A DNA stretch of 64,000 bases from Pseudomonadota bacterium (GTDB lineage: Bacteria; Pseudomonadota; Gammaproteobacteria; Xanthomonadales; Rhodanobacteraceae), in NCBI GenBank assembly GCA_021781345.1, contig JAJXWZ010000001.1, positions 1 to 64,000 of the forward strand. The letters run 5' to 3'. A model generated the notes under the pieces. That model made no database searches and was not told the origin of the DNA. It saw only the letters and a program-made list of their open reading frames with translations. Positions within the stretch are counted from its first letter, which is position 1. Each line of letters begins with the position of its first letter. Shown piece by piece: positions 18,261-28,575 of this stretch. A program made the translations under genes and the position numbers.

Positions 18261-21185
18261 TCACTCCGGGGGCTTGTCGCGGCTTGCCTGGCCGTCGGTG
18301 GCCGGTGCCGGTGCCGGTGCCGGTGCCGGTGCTGGTGTCGGTGACTTCGGCAAGACCTGTGGTGCCAGCATGGGCCGGATGGCGCCCGACAACGGACGTG
18401 GCGTGGGAATCGCAGGATGGCGCGGCAACGCCTGTGCGGAGGGTTGCGACGGTGGCGGCGCCGCGAATAGCGAGGGGGTGACCGGTTCCGCCTTCGGCAT
18501 GACAGGTGCGGCGGGAGTCGTGGCTGTTGTCGGCGATGCGGTCGCTGGTGCCACTGACGGCTTCTCCCGGGTGGGTTCCGGGATTGCCGGTGCAGGCGGG
18601 GGTGCCGCCTCGCGTGCCGCATCCGGTCGGGTCGACGGCGGCGGTGCGGGCGTCGCGGCCACGACGCCCGGTGGGCGTTCGGATGACGCAGGGTCCGGCG
18701 TGGCGGTCGCGGGCGCCTGCTTCGGCCTTGCGGACGGTCCGGGGCCGCCGTTCGAAGACGTCGCGCTGGCGGACTCGCCGGTTTCGGATGCGTGCCCCTG
18801 GGTGCCGGTTTCATCGCGCTTCGCCGGTGGGCCGGAACGCCGGCCGCGATCGGCATCCTCGTCGTCGATGTCGCGCGGCAAGTCGGGCGTCGTGTCGTTC
18901 TGACCGGTGTTGGCGTGCTTGCGGCGACGTCCGCCGCGACGTCCGCGGCGACGCTTGCCGGTGCCGCCCGCGGTCGAGCCCGCAGCGTCGTCGGTGCCGG
19001 CGGGTGGCGCGGCAGCCTCGACGCCGGCGGGTTGCCGGGGTTCCGGTTCGGGCACGGTCATGCCGACGGGCTGTGCCGGCTGATGTGCGGGTGCCGTGCG
19101 CGGTGTTTCCGCTTGCGGCTTGTCCTTCGGTTCGCCACGCGCCGGACGTGCTTCCTGGGGGCGCGATTCGCTGGCTGCCCTGGCTGCAGCAGGCGCTGCC
19201 GGTTTCGGCGCCGGGCGTGATTGCCGCTGCGAGTCATCGGCGTGCGACCGGTTCGACTTCGCTTGCGGCGAAGCCTTGGATGTTTGCGCGTTTTGCTGTC
19301 GCGTGCGACGGCCATCGCCTTCGCGATCGGGGCGGTTGCGGCGAGCGCCGCCGTGCGACGCCTCCACCGGACGGTCGCCGGGGCGTTCGCGCCGACTGCT
19401 GCCGGTCGATCGCGGCGTGCGCGAAGCCGGTGCCGCCGCGGGCTGGACGTCGACGGCCTCAGCCGCGGGTTCGCCCCGGAACCAACCGAACAGCCGGCCC
19501 AGCAATCCCCCGGAAGCGGCCGAAGGCGCAGCAGCGGCAGGCCCCGCGACCGCTGCCGGAGCGGTTGCCGCTTCTTCGCGCAGCGGCAGCGGCGCGGCGC
19601 GCGGGACGCCGCTGACGGCCGGCTCCTCGCCGTGCACCACCACGCCCATGCGCGGTTGCGGCGTGGCGGCAGCTTCGGTCATGCGCTCGTAGCTCGGCTT
19701 GGCGTGTTCGCCCATCTCGCTTTCGCGGATGCGCATGATTTCCAGGTGCGGTGTCTCCAGGTTCTCGTCGGCGACGATCACCACGTGCACCTTGTGGCGC
19801 ATCTCGATCTCGACCACGCCGGAACGCTTCTCGTTGAGCAGGAAGTTGGCCACGCGGGTTGGCGCCTGCACCAGCACCTGCCCGGTGTTTTCCTTCATCG
19901 CGTGTTCTTCGATCAGGCGCAACGCGGACAGCGACAGCGACTCGATACCGCGGATGCGGCCGTGACCGTCGCAACGCGGGCACACGATCTGGGTGGATTC
20001 CTCCAGGCTCGGACGCAGGCGCTGGCGCGACAGCTCCAGCAGGCCGAAGCGCGAGATGCGGCCGACCTGCACGCGGGCGCGGTCGAGCTTCAGCGCGCTG
20101 CGCAATTTCTCCTCGACCTCGCGCTGGTGGCGCGAACTTTCCATGTCGATGAAGTCGATCACCACCAGGCCGCCGAGGTCGCGGATGCGCAACTGGCGCG
20201 CGATCTCGACCGCCGCCTCGCAGTTGGTGTGGAACGCGGTGTCCTCGATATCGCTGCCCTTGGTGGCACGCGCCGAGTTGATGTCGATCGCGGTCAGCGC
20301 TTCGGTCTGGTCGATCACGATCGAGCCGCCCGACGGCAGCCGCACGCTGCGGTCGTAGGCGCTCTCGATCTGGGTCTCGATCTGGAAGCGCGTGAACAGC
20401 GGCGTAGGATCGTCGTACAGCTTGAGCTTGCGCAGGCTGTTGGGCATCACCTGCTGCATGAACTCGCGCGCGTCCTCGTAGAGCGAAGGCTCGTCGATCA
20501 GGATCTCGCCGATATCAGCGCGCAGGTAGTCGCGCAGCGCGCGGATGAACAGCTTGGATTCCTGGTAGATCAGGAACGGCGCCGACTTCGCGGCGGCGGC
20601 TTCCGAGATCGCTTTCCACAATTGCAGCAGGTAGTCGAGGTCCCACTGCAATTCCTCGGCGTCGCGGCCGACACCGGCGGTGCGCACGATCAGGCCCATG
20701 TCGTCGGGCACGCTCACGTGCTGCAGGGCGTCCTTCAGCGCCTGCCTGTCCTCGCCCTCGATGCGGCGCGACACGCCGCCGGCGTTCGGGCTGTTGGGCA
20801 TCAGCACCATGTAACGGCCGGCCAGCGAGATATAGGTGGTGAGCGCGGCGCCCTTGTTGCCGCGTTCCTCCTTCTCGACCTGCACGATGAGCTGCTGGCC
20901 TTCCTTCAGCAACTCGCGGATGCCGGCCTTGTTGGGGTCGGCGCCGGGCGTGAAGTATTCGCGTGAGATTTCCTTCAGCGGCAGGAAGCCGTGGCGCTCG
21001 GCGCCGTAATCGACGAAGCAGGCTTCGAGGGAAGGCTCGACCCGCGTGATGCGGGCCTTGTAGATGTTGGACTTCTTCTGTTCGCGGGCCGGGATTTCGA
21101 GGTCGAGGTCGTACAGGGCTTGGCCATCGACGATGGCCACACGCAACTCTTCACGCTGAGTCGCGTTGATCAACATGCGTTTCAT
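18261..21185 (-). CDS. rne: Ribonuclease E
   Basis: [30 protein letters not shown]; catalytic region [12 protein letters not shown], Zn-link [11 protein letters not shown]; Pro/Ala-rich C-terminus. Confidence 0.96.
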   Translation of the reverse strand: MKRMLINATQREELRVAIVDGQALYDLDLEIPAREQKKSNIYKARITRVEPSLEACFVDYGAERHGFLPLKEISREYFTPGADPNKAGIRELLKEGQQLIVQVEKEERGNKGAALTTYISLAGRYMVLMPNSPNAGGVSRRIEGEDRQALKDALQHVSVPDDMGLIVRTAGVGRDAEELQWDLDYLLQLWKAISEAAAAKSAPFLIYQESKLFIRALRDYLRADIGEILIDEPSLYEDAREFMQQVMPNSLRKLKLYDDPTPLFTRFQIETQIESAYDRSVRLPSGGSIVIDQTEALTAIDINSARATKGSDIEDTAFHTNCEAAVEIARQLRIRDLGGLVVIDFIDMESSRHQREVEEKLRSALKLDRARVQVGRISRFGLLELSRQRLRPSLEESTQIVCPRCDGHGRIRGIESLSLSALRLIEEHAMKENTGQVLVQAPTRVANFLLNEKRSGVVEIEMRHKVHVVIVADENLETPHLEIMRIRESEMGEHAKPSYERMTEAAATPQPRMGVVVHGEEPAVSGVPRAAPLPLREEAATAPAAVAGPAAAAPSAASGGLLGRLFGWFRGEPAAEAVDVQPAAAPASRTPRSTGSSRRERPGDRPVEASHGGARRNRPDREGDGRRTRQQNAQTSKASPQAKSNRSHADDSQRQSRPAPKPAAPAAARAASESRPQEARPARGEPKDKPQAETPRTAPAHQPAQPVGMTVPEPEPRQPAGVEAAAPPAGTDDAAGSTAGGTGKRRRGRRGGRRRKHANTGQNDTTPDLPRDIDDEDADRGRRSGPPAKRDETGTQGHASETGESASATSSNGGPGPSARPKQAPATATPDPASSERPPGVVAATPAPPPSTRPDAAREAAPPPAPAIPEPTREKPSVAPATASPTTATTPAAPVMPKAEPVTPSLFAAPPPSQPSAQALPRHPAIPTPRPLSGAIRPMLAPQVLPKSPTPAPAPAPAPAPATDGQASRDKPPE
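18297..18343. repeat. Hexanucleotide (GCCGGT)n microsatellite in the rne 3' coding end
   Basis: (GCCGGT)x5 plus degenerate units, encoding [12 protein letters not shown] near the C-terminus. Confidence 0.9.
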
Positions 21186-21524
21186 TGTGTATTCCTTGAA
21201 GTCGCCTGCGCAGCGCGTCTTCGGCGGCGCCTTCATGGGGCGGCCGGCCGGATGACGTGCCGCGCCTGGCGGCAGTCGCCGGGCCCGTTCAGCGGCCCCG
21301 GCTGGTGATTGATCGGGTTCGTCGCGTCCCGAGTCCCCCGGCCGCCATGACGGCGGTGGGCAAACATCGACCCGAACGTTACGATGGCGAGGTACCGGCT
21401 GCTCCCGGTCAGGAATGGCAGGCGGAAGCCTTGTCCGCGTTGCGAACGGATACAGGGTCGCCCATGAGGGGCGAGAGCCTGCTTGACGCAATGGCAATCC
21501 TATCATCGCAAAGGGTTTTTTCCA

Positions 21525-22469
21525 ATGGGGACGGCAACTTCGGCCAAGGATTTCAGTTCGGTGCGAACCGTGGAGGTGGGCCCCGAACGGGAAGGCCAGC
21601 GACTCGACAACTGCCTGGCGGCATTGCTGAAAGGCGTGCCCAAGGGCCACGTCTACAGGCTCCTGCGGACCGGCCAGGTCCGGGTCAACGGACGGCGCGC
21701 GAAACCCGACACCCGGCTGGCCGCCGGCGACCGGCTCAGGATCCCGCCGGTCCGGACGGCCGAACGCGAAGCATCCGGCACGCCGCCCCCGTCGATGCTG
21801 GACGAGGTCCGGCGCGCGGTGATTTTCGAGGACCGCGACTTCCTGGCCATCGACAAGCCCGCCGGCATCGCCAGCCATGGCGGCAGTGGCGTGGCTTTCG
21901 GTGCGATCGAGTCGATGCGCGCGGCCCGCCCGAACGAACATCTCGAGCTGGCGCACCGGCTGGATCGCGACACGTCCGGCGTGCTGGTGTTCGCGCGCAG
22001 CCGGCGAGGCCTAGCGGGCCTGCAGGAATTGATCCGTACCGGACAAACCACCAAGCAGTACCTGTGCCTGCTGACCGGCAAATTGCAACGCGTGAAGTTC
22101 GACGTCAACGCGCCCCTGCGCAAATCGACATTGGCGGGCGGCGAACGGATGGTGCGGGTGGACAGCGACGGCAAGCCGGCGTTGACCTTCTTCCGCGAGA
22201 TCGAGCGCTTCCGTGATGCAAGCCTGGTCGAGGCCACCCTCGCGACCGGACGCACGCACCAGATTCGCGTGCATGCCGCGCATGCCGGCCACCCGCTCGC
22301 TGGCGATCCGAAATACGGGGAACGCGAGGCCAACAAGCGTTTTCGTGCGCTCGGTCTGAAGCGGATGTTCCTGCATGCGGCCCGCTTCGAGTTCGAGCTG
22401 GACGAGCGTGCCTACAGCTTTTCCGCGCCGCTGCCCGATGACCTTCGCGCCGTGCTGGACCGCCTGTAG
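21525..22469 (+). CDS. rluC: 23S rRNA pseudouridine synthase RluC
   Basis: S4 domain [35 protein letters not shown]; catalytic [17 protein letters not shown]. Confidence 0.93.
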   Translation: MGTATSAKDFSSVRTVEVGPEREGQRLDNCLAALLKGVPKGHVYRLLRTGQVRVNGRRAKPDTRLAAGDRLRIPPVRTAEREASGTPPPSMLDEVRRAVIFEDRDFLAIDKPAGIASHGGSGVAFGAIESMRAARPNEHLELAHRLDRDTSGVLVFARSRRGLAGLQELIRTGQTTKQYLCLLTGKLQRVKFDVNAPLRKSTLAGGERMVRVDSDGKPALTFFREIERFRDASLVEATLATGRTHQIRVHAAHAGHPLAGDPKYGEREANKRFRALGLKRMFLHAARFEFELDERAYSFSAPLPDDLRAVLDRL

Positions 22470-22521
22470 CCATGCGGATGACTGCTAGAATCGCGGTCCG
22501 TCCCGTTGCCCGGAATCGCGC

Positions 22522-23877
22522 ATGAAAGTCACCATCTTCGGCACCGGCTATGTCGGCCTCGTGACCGGCACCTGCCTCGCCGAAATGGGCAACCACGTGT
22601 TGTGCATGGACGTGGATGCGGACAAGATCGCGCGCCTGGAACAGGGCGGCATCCCGATCTTCGAGCCGGGGCTGGAGCCGCTGGTCAGGCGCAACCACGA
22701 AGCGGGCCGGCTGGCGTTCACCACCGATGCCAGCGCCGCCGTCGCGCATGGCGACGTGGTTTTCATCGCGGTCGGCACGCCACCCGACGAGGACGGCAGC
22801 GCCGACCTCAAGTACGTGCTGAGCGTGGCACGCAGCATCGGCCGGCACCTCGGCCGTTACGCGGTGGTGGTCGACAAGTCCACTGTTCCGGTCGGTACCG
22901 CCGATCGCGTGCGCGCGGAGATTTCCGCGGCATTGACCGAGCGTGGCGACGACATTCCTTTCGACGTGGTCTCCAACCCCGAATTCCTGAAGGAGGGCGA
23001 CGCGGTCAACGACTGCATGAAGCCCGACCGCATCATCGTCGGCGCGTCCTCGCCGCGCGCGGTCAACGTGCTGAAGTCGCTGTATGCGCCGTTCAATCGC
23101 AACCACGAGCGCATCGTTGTAATGGACGAGCGTTCGGCCGAGCTCACCAAGTATGCGGCCAACGCGATGCTGGCGACCAAGATCAGCTTCATGAACGAGA
23201 TCGCGAACATCGCCGAGCGCGTGGGTGCCGACGTCGAGATGGTGCGCCACGGCATCGGCGCCGATCCGCGCATCGGCTACCACTTCATCTATCCCGGTGC
23301 CGGTTATGGCGGTTCCTGTTTCCCCAAGGATGTGCAGGCGCTGGAGCACACCGCACGGTCCAACGGTTACGCCGCGCGCCTTCTGGGCGCGGTGGAAGCG
23401 GTGAACCGCGACCAGAAGTGCAAGCTGTTCGAGCTGGTTTCCCGGCATTTCCACGGCGACATGCGTGGTCGCACGATCGCGTTGTGGGGGCTGGCGTTCA
23501 AGCCCAACACCGATGACATGCGCGAAGCGCCAAGCCGCGTCCTGATGGAGTTGCTGTGGCAGGCCGGTGCGAAAGTGCGCGCGTTCGATCCCCAGGCGCG
23601 CGCTGAGACAGCACGCATCTATGGCGAGCGGGACGACCTGGTGCTGTGCGACGATCCGTGGGCCGCTCTCGATGGCGCCGACGCCCTGGCGGTCGTGACC
23701 GAGTGGAAGGTTTTCCGCAGCCCCGACTTTGCGCGCATCAAGGCAACGCTCGGCACGCCGGTGCTGTTCGACGGACGCAACCTGTACGATCCCGCCATGG
23801 TCGAATCCGCGGGCATCGCCTATTACGGGATCGGCCGCGGACGCAGCACGACACGATTGCAGGAGCAGACCGCATGA
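22522..23877 (+). CDS. ugd: UDP-glucose 6-dehydrogenase
   Basis: [32 protein letters not shown]; catalytic [14 protein letters not shown]. Confidence 0.96.
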   Translation: MKVTIFGTGYVGLVTGTCLAEMGNHVLCMDVDADKIARLEQGGIPIFEPGLEPLVRRNHEAGRLAFTTDASAAVAHGDVVFIAVGTPPDEDGSADLKYVLSVARSIGRHLGRYAVVVDKSTVPVGTADRVRAEISAALTERGDDIPFDVVSNPEFLKEGDAVNDCMKPDRIIVGASSPRAVNVLKSLYAPFNRNHERIVVMDERSAELTKYAANAMLATKISFMNEIANIAERVGADVEMVRHGIGADPRIGYHFIYPGAGYGGSCFPKDVQALEHTARSNGYAARLLGAVEAVNRDQKCKLFELVSRHFHGDMRGRTIALWGLAFKPNTDDMREAPSRVLMELLWQAGAKVRAFDPQARAETARIYGERDDLVLCDDPWAALDGADALAVVTEWKVFRSPDFARIKATLGTPVLFDGRNLYDPAMVESAGIAYYGIGRGRSTTRLQEQTA

Positions 23878-24092
23878 CGCCCACGCCCCCTGACGAACGC
23901 CTCGACGATGTCGAGATGCGCCTCACCTTCCTCGACGATGCCGTGTCCTCGCTGAGCGACACGGAAATGCAGCAGTCGCAGCGCCTGCTGCGTCTGGAGA
24001 ACGCCCTGGTGGAATTGCGTCGGGAACTTGCCGCGCTCCGCACCAGTCTGTCGGAGGACGTCAGGAACGAGCCGCCGCCCCCGCATTACTGA
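23874..24092 (+). CDS. slyX: SlyX-like coiled-coil protein
   Basis: 72 aa; [36 protein letters not shown]...PPPPHY; ATGA overlap with ugd. Confidence 0.85.
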   Translation: MTPTPPDERLDDVEMRLTFLDDAVSSLSDTEMQQSQRLLRLENALVELRRELAALRTSLSEDVRNEPPPPHY

Positions 24093-24245
24093 TGCAGCCA
24101 TCCATGATTGCGGCGATGTCCGGTCATCGGTGGGCGCAAGCGGGCTTGTCGGTCCATAACGGACATCCGTTACCTGACTTCCCACCAAGGCACCCCGGAG
24201 CCGGCTTCGCGAAAGGCATTGAAGTCGAGATGCGTTGAAGTGCAT

Positions 24246-24770
24246 ATGAGCGAATCCCTGCGCGACCAATTGCTGAAGGCCGGGTTCAAGCCTTCGCTAT
24301 CCGTGAAATCCGGCATGCCGGTTCGACACCCGCCGCAATCGCGCCCACGCAAGTCGCGCGATCCGGGTGAACCGGATCTGGCCAAGGCGTTCGCATTGCG
24401 CGCGCAGGTAGAGCGTGCCGAGCGCGAAAACGCCGAGCGCGAAGCGCGCGAGAAGGCCGCCGCGCGCAAGGAACGCAAGCGCAAGTTGCACGAACTCCTG
24501 GACGGCAAGGCCCTAAACAGGCTCGATGCGGACCAACCGCGCCATTTCGAGTTCGCCGGCAAGATCCGCCGTGTTTACGCGACCGGGGAACAGTTGCGCC
24601 AGCTCAACTCCGGCGAACTCGGCGTGGTGATGCAAGGCGGCCGTGCATTGATCGTGGCGCGCGAAGTTGCATTGAAAGCCCAGCCAATTGCCCCGGAGGT
24701 CGTCGCGTTGCTGGTTGATCCGGATACGCCCGCCGCCGATGACGGCGTGCCCGACGATTTGATTTGGTGA
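24246..24770 (+). CDS. DUF2058 (YaiL-like) protein
   Basis: MSESLRDQLLKAGFKP..., charged coiled-coil centre, C-terminal IAREVALKAQPIAPEVVALLVD. Confidence 0.8.
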   Translation: MSESLRDQLLKAGFKPSLSVKSGMPVRHPPQSRPRKSRDPGEPDLAKAFALRAQVERAERENAEREAREKAAARKERKRKLHELLDGKALNRLDADQPRHFEFAGKIRRVYATGEQLRQLNSGELGVVMQGGRALIVAREVALKAQPIAPEVVALLVDPDTPAADDGVPDDLIW

Positions 24771-24806
24771 GCCGGTGGCCGGCAGCGGCGCAACAGAACT
24801 CCAGAC

Positions 24807-26879
24807 TCAGTCGCGATCCGTCAATGCGGAGTTGAACCAGCCCGGTTTGGGCGCGAAGCGCGCGCCGTGGGTTTTCGCCAACGACTCCAGCTTTTCGCGC
24901 AGTACGCCGGCGCCGGCGCTGCGGATGTACTGGACCGGACCGCCGCGGAATGGCGCGAAGCCGGTCCCGAAGATCACGCCCGCGTCCAGCAGGTCGGCGT
25001 CCGCGACCACGCCGTCGTGCAGGCAGGCCACGGTTTCGTTGAGCATCGGCAGGATCAGGCGATCTTCCAGGTCGTCCGGCGCGCGATAGTTCGAATCCAG
25101 TTTCGGCTTCTCAGCCTTGCCGTCCTTCCACGCGTAGAAGCCCTGGCCGTCCTTCTTGCCGCGCTTGCCGGCTTCGACCCGGTCGGCGATGCCGTCGGGA
25201 AGTTCGAGTCCCAGGAATGGACCAAGTTCGCGGCCCACTGACAAGGCGACGTCGAGTCCGACCGTATCCGCCAGTTCGATCGGTCCCATCGGCATGCCGA
25301 AACGTTTCGCGGCACGGTCGATGACCGGGTCGGGGATGCCCTCGGCATGGCAACGCACGGCTTCGAGCAGATACGGCATCAGGATGCGGTTGACCAGGAA
25401 ACCCGGCGTCCCCTCGACCGGCAGCGGCAGCTTGCCGATGGCCTTGACCCAAGCCAGTGACCGTTTTTCGATGACCGGATCCACTGCGTCGTGGCGAACC
25501 ACTTCCACCAGCGGCATCTGCGCGACCGGGTTGAAGAAGTGCAGTCCGAGGAACCGCTGCGGATGCACGAACGCGCCGCGCAGTTCGTCCAGCGGAATCG
25601 ACGAGGTGTTGGTGGCGATCAGCGCGTCGTTCGCCATGTTCGGTTCGAGCGAACGATACACCGCTTGCTTGGCCTCGGGATTCTCGTAGATCGCCTCGAT
25701 CGCCAGTTGTGCCGGGGCGATGCCGGCGCCGCCGACATCGGCCGTGAGGCGGCTGATTGCAGCGTCGATGTGATCGGACGCTTTGAGTTTCTTCTCGAAC
25801 AGTTTCCGTGCGCGTGCGAGCGCCGGCTCGATGAATTTCATCTCGCGATCCTGCAGCGTGACCTTGAAACCGCGCAATGCACTCCATGCCGCGATGTCGC
25901 CGCCCATCACCCCGGCGCCGACCACGTGCACGTGGCGGATGTCGTGCGGCGTGTCGCCCGCGAGGCCGCGCAGGCGCTCGCGCAGGAAGAAGATCCGGAT
26001 CAGGTTGTGCGCGGTGGGCGTAGCCGCGAGTTTCGCGACCGAGCGCGCCTCGAGTCGGAGGCGTTGCGAGATGTCGGCGCCGCCGCGTCGCCACGCCTCG
26101 ATCAATGCGAACGGCGCGGGGTAATGTTGCGGGAGTGCCTTCGCCGCTGCCTGTTTGCGCACGATCGGCGCGAGTATCCGGCGCGCCGGCCAACAGTTGG
26201 TCAACCATGCCGTGGCGCGTTGCACGAACGGGCGCGTGATGGGATGCAACGCAAGGTTGCGGGCTTCGTCGAGCAGGGCATCGGGTTCGGCCAGCCGGTC
26301 GACCAAGCCCTCGGCGTGCGCGCGTTCGGCGGACGCAGCACGCCCGGTGAGCATCATCGCCAGCGCCTTCGGAGCGCCGATCAGGCGTGGCAGGCGCGCT
26401 GTGCCGCCCCAGCCGGGATGGATGCCGAGTTGCACTTCGGGCAGCGCGATGCGCGTCTCCGGTGCGCGTGAAGCTACGCGCATCCGGCAGGCCAGGGCGA
26501 GTTCGGTGCCACCACCCATGCAGGTGCCATGGATTGCCGCCACCGTCGGCATCGGCAGGCGCGCCAGGCGTTCGAACACGCTCTGGCCGTGCTCGATTTC
26601 CTCGCGCACCGTGCCGGCGCGCTCGTAACCTTCGAATTCCCTGAGATCGGCGCCGACCGCGAAGCCCGAGATCTTGCCGGAACGGACCACTACGGCAGCC
26701 GGTCGTTCGATGACGATGCGTTCCAGCATGGCATCGAGCTCGTCCAGCAGCGCGCGCGACAGCGCGTTGACGCGGCGGTCGGCGCGGTCCATGGTCAGGA
26801 TCAGGACCCCGTCGCCGCCGCGGTCCGCCTGCCAATGCTTGAACCGCAACCCTTCGAACACGCCGCGCTCCTGCTCCAA
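24807..26879 (-). CDS. Bifunctional enoyl-CoA hydratase/3-hydroxyacyl-CoA dehydrogenase (FadB/FadJ type)
   Basis: crotonase domain IHGTCMGGGTELALACRMRVAS; HAD domain VHVVGAGVMGGDIAAWSALRG, GLHFFNPVAQMPLVEVV. Confidence 0.93.
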   Translation of the reverse strand: MEQERGVFEGLRFKHWQADRGGDGVLILTMDRADRRVNALSRALLDELDAMLERIVIERPAAVVVRSGKISGFAVGADLREFEGYERAGTVREEIEHGQSVFERLARLPMPTVAAIHGTCMGGGTELALACRMRVASRAPETRIALPEVQLGIHPGWGGTARLPRLIGAPKALAMMLTGRAASAERAHAEGLVDRLAEPDALLDEARNLALHPITRPFVQRATAWLTNCWPARRILAPIVRKQAAAKALPQHYPAPFALIEAWRRGGADISQRLRLEARSVAKLAATPTAHNLIRIFFLRERLRGLAGDTPHDIRHVHVVGAGVMGGDIAAWSALRGFKVTLQDREMKFIEPALARARKLFEKKLKASDHIDAAISRLTADVGGAGIAPAQLAIEAIYENPEAKQAVYRSLEPNMANDALIATNTSSIPLDELRGAFVHPQRFLGLHFFNPVAQMPLVEVVRHDAVDPVIEKRSLAWVKAIGKLPLPVEGTPGFLVNRILMPYLLEAVRCHAEGIPDPVIDRAAKRFGMPMGPIELADTVGLDVALSVGRELGPFLGLELPDGIADRVEAGKRGKKDGQGFYAWKDGKAEKPKLDSNYRAPDDLEDRLILPMLNETVACLHDGVVADADLLDAGVIFGTGFAPFRGGPVQYIRSAGAGVLREKLESLAKTHGARFAPKPGWFNSALTDRD

Positions 26880-27122
26880 CCCGATCTTGCCGGTCGAAGG
26901 GCATCATCGGACGGGCTGCCGGCGCGGTCAACGCCTTGCCGGGCGCCGGGTTGCAATGGCCGTGGCCCGGGTTACGCTTGATCTTGAGGGTAACCGACCC
27001 AACCATGGCCAAGTCGTGTTGATCGGGACTTCGGGATGGCCAGGCTGGTTGAACTTTCGCGCGAGGAGCGCGGTCATACCGGTGCGCATGCTGCGACCGG
27101 CGCCGTAGGGAGTGCCGCCCGG

Positions 27123-27710
27123 ATGGGCGATGTGGAAACCGATCGTGCACTGGTAGCGCGCGTGCGCAAAGGTGACAACAAGGCCTTCGACTTGTTGGTG
27201 CGCAAGTACCAGCACAAGATCATCGGCCTGGTGTCGAGGTACGTGCACGACTGGAGCGAGTGCGAGGACGTCGCGCAGGAAGCCTTCATCCGCGCCTACC
27301 GCGCGATCGGCGCGTTCCGCGGAGAAAGCGCGTTCTACACCTGGATGTACAAGATTGCCGTGAACACCGCCAAGAACCATCTGGTTGCCCAGGGCCGCCG
27401 CCCGCCCGCCGAAGACATCGACGCCGACACGGCGGTGCAGTTCGATTCCGGTACCCGCCTGCGCGACGAGGCCACCCCAGAGCACGAGCTGGCGCGCCGC
27501 GAGATTGAACAAACGGTGTTCGCCACGGTCGAAAAATTGCCCGAGGAGCTGCGCGATGCGATCACCCTGCGCGAAGTCGATGGCCTGTCCTACGAGGAAA
27601 TCGCCGAACGCATGGAGTGTCCGATCGGCACCGTGCGTTCACGCATCTTCAGGGCCCGGGAAGCGATCGACGAAAAATTGCGTCCCCTGTTGTCCAACGA
27701 CGAAGCCTGA
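27123..27710 (+). CDS. rpoE: RNA polymerase sigma factor RpoE
   Basis: DRALVARVRKGDNKAFDLLVRKYQHKIIGLVSRYV...LREVDGLSYEEIAERMECPIGTVRSRIFRAREAI; ORF can start at 27036, ATG 27123 preferred. Confidence 0.95.
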   Translation: MGDVETDRALVARVRKGDNKAFDLLVRKYQHKIIGLVSRYVHDWSECEDVAQEAFIRAYRAIGAFRGESAFYTWMYKIAVNTAKNHLVAQGRRPPAEDIDADTAVQFDSGTRLRDEATPEHELARREIEQTVFATVEKLPEELRDAITLREVDGLSYEEIAERMECPIGTVRSRIFRAREAIDEKLRPLLSNDEA

Positions 27711-27743
27711 ATTTCCGACGAGTGCCGTGAGAGGAATCCGCTG

Positions 27744-28418
27744 ATGGATCCGAGCAGCCGAGAAGACCTTTCCGCCCTGATGGACGGTGAACTGGCCGCA
27801 GAACCGACCCGCTTCCTGTTGCGGCGCCTGGACCACGATCCCGAACTCGCCGCGATCTGGTCGCGCTGGCACGTGATCCGTGCCTGCCTGGCCTCCGATT
27901 CGTCACGGTTGTCGATGTCTAAGCCCGGCGATGACTTGGCGGCGCGCGTGGCCGCCGCGCTCGAGTCTGAGGCCGGCACGCACGCGCGGCAGCGGCACTG
28001 GACGCGCTACGTGGGCGGGGGCGCGATCGCCGCCGGCGTCGCGGTCGCGGCACTGATGCTGAATGCCCCGAATCCCCGCATCGATACCCCCGCGCCGGTG
28101 GCGCAGAGTCGTCCCTCGGCCGGTGCGGCCGGCGGCAACACTTCGCTGGCCGAGGCGACTAACCCCGCCTCTGGCGCCGTGGCACCGCCATGGATGCTGT
28201 CGCGCCAGCCAACCGTGTTGTCGGCGGAGCCGGCTTCCGCGAATGTCGTCTATGGTACCGGCCTGATGCAACCCGATTACTTGCGTCGCGCCACGTTCGC
28301 GCGCGATGCGATGCTGCCGTTCGCGAACGCGCAGCCACAGGATCGATCCGGCGTGCCATTCTCGATCGTGCTGCTGCCGGGAGCGCCGGCGTCCGGCAGC
28401 TCCGCTGCCCGGCACTGA
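27744..28418 (+). CDS. rseA: Sigma-E anti-sigma factor RseA-like
   Basis: DLSALMDGELAAEPTRFLLRRLDHDPELAAIWSRWHVIR; TM segment; adjacent to rpoE. Confidence 0.9.
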   Translation: MDPSSREDLSALMDGELAAEPTRFLLRRLDHDPELAAIWSRWHVIRACLASDSSRLSMSKPGDDLAARVAAALESEAGTHARQRHWTRYVGGGAIAAGVAVAALMLNAPNPRIDTPAPVAQSRPSAGAAGGNTSLAEATNPASGAVAPPWMLSRQPTVLSAEPASANVVYGTGLMQPDYLRRATFARDAMLPFANAQPQDRSGVPFSIVLLPGAPASGSSAARH

Positions 28419-28575
28419 TTCGGCGTTCGGGGCCGGTCGTTCGGCGACGACCGACCCTGGACCATCCATGCGGGTTTTCGACGTGTGCGAATCCACGAGC
28501 GACGTCACGGGCCAGGGCATGCGCCTGCGCATCGACTCATCGACCAGTTTTCGCCAATCACATGAGGAGAACAGC

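Noticed and set aside
21483-21506. TTGACG...TATCAT promoter-like sequence before rluC
   Set aside because: Spacer is about 12 nt, too short for a sigma-70 promoter
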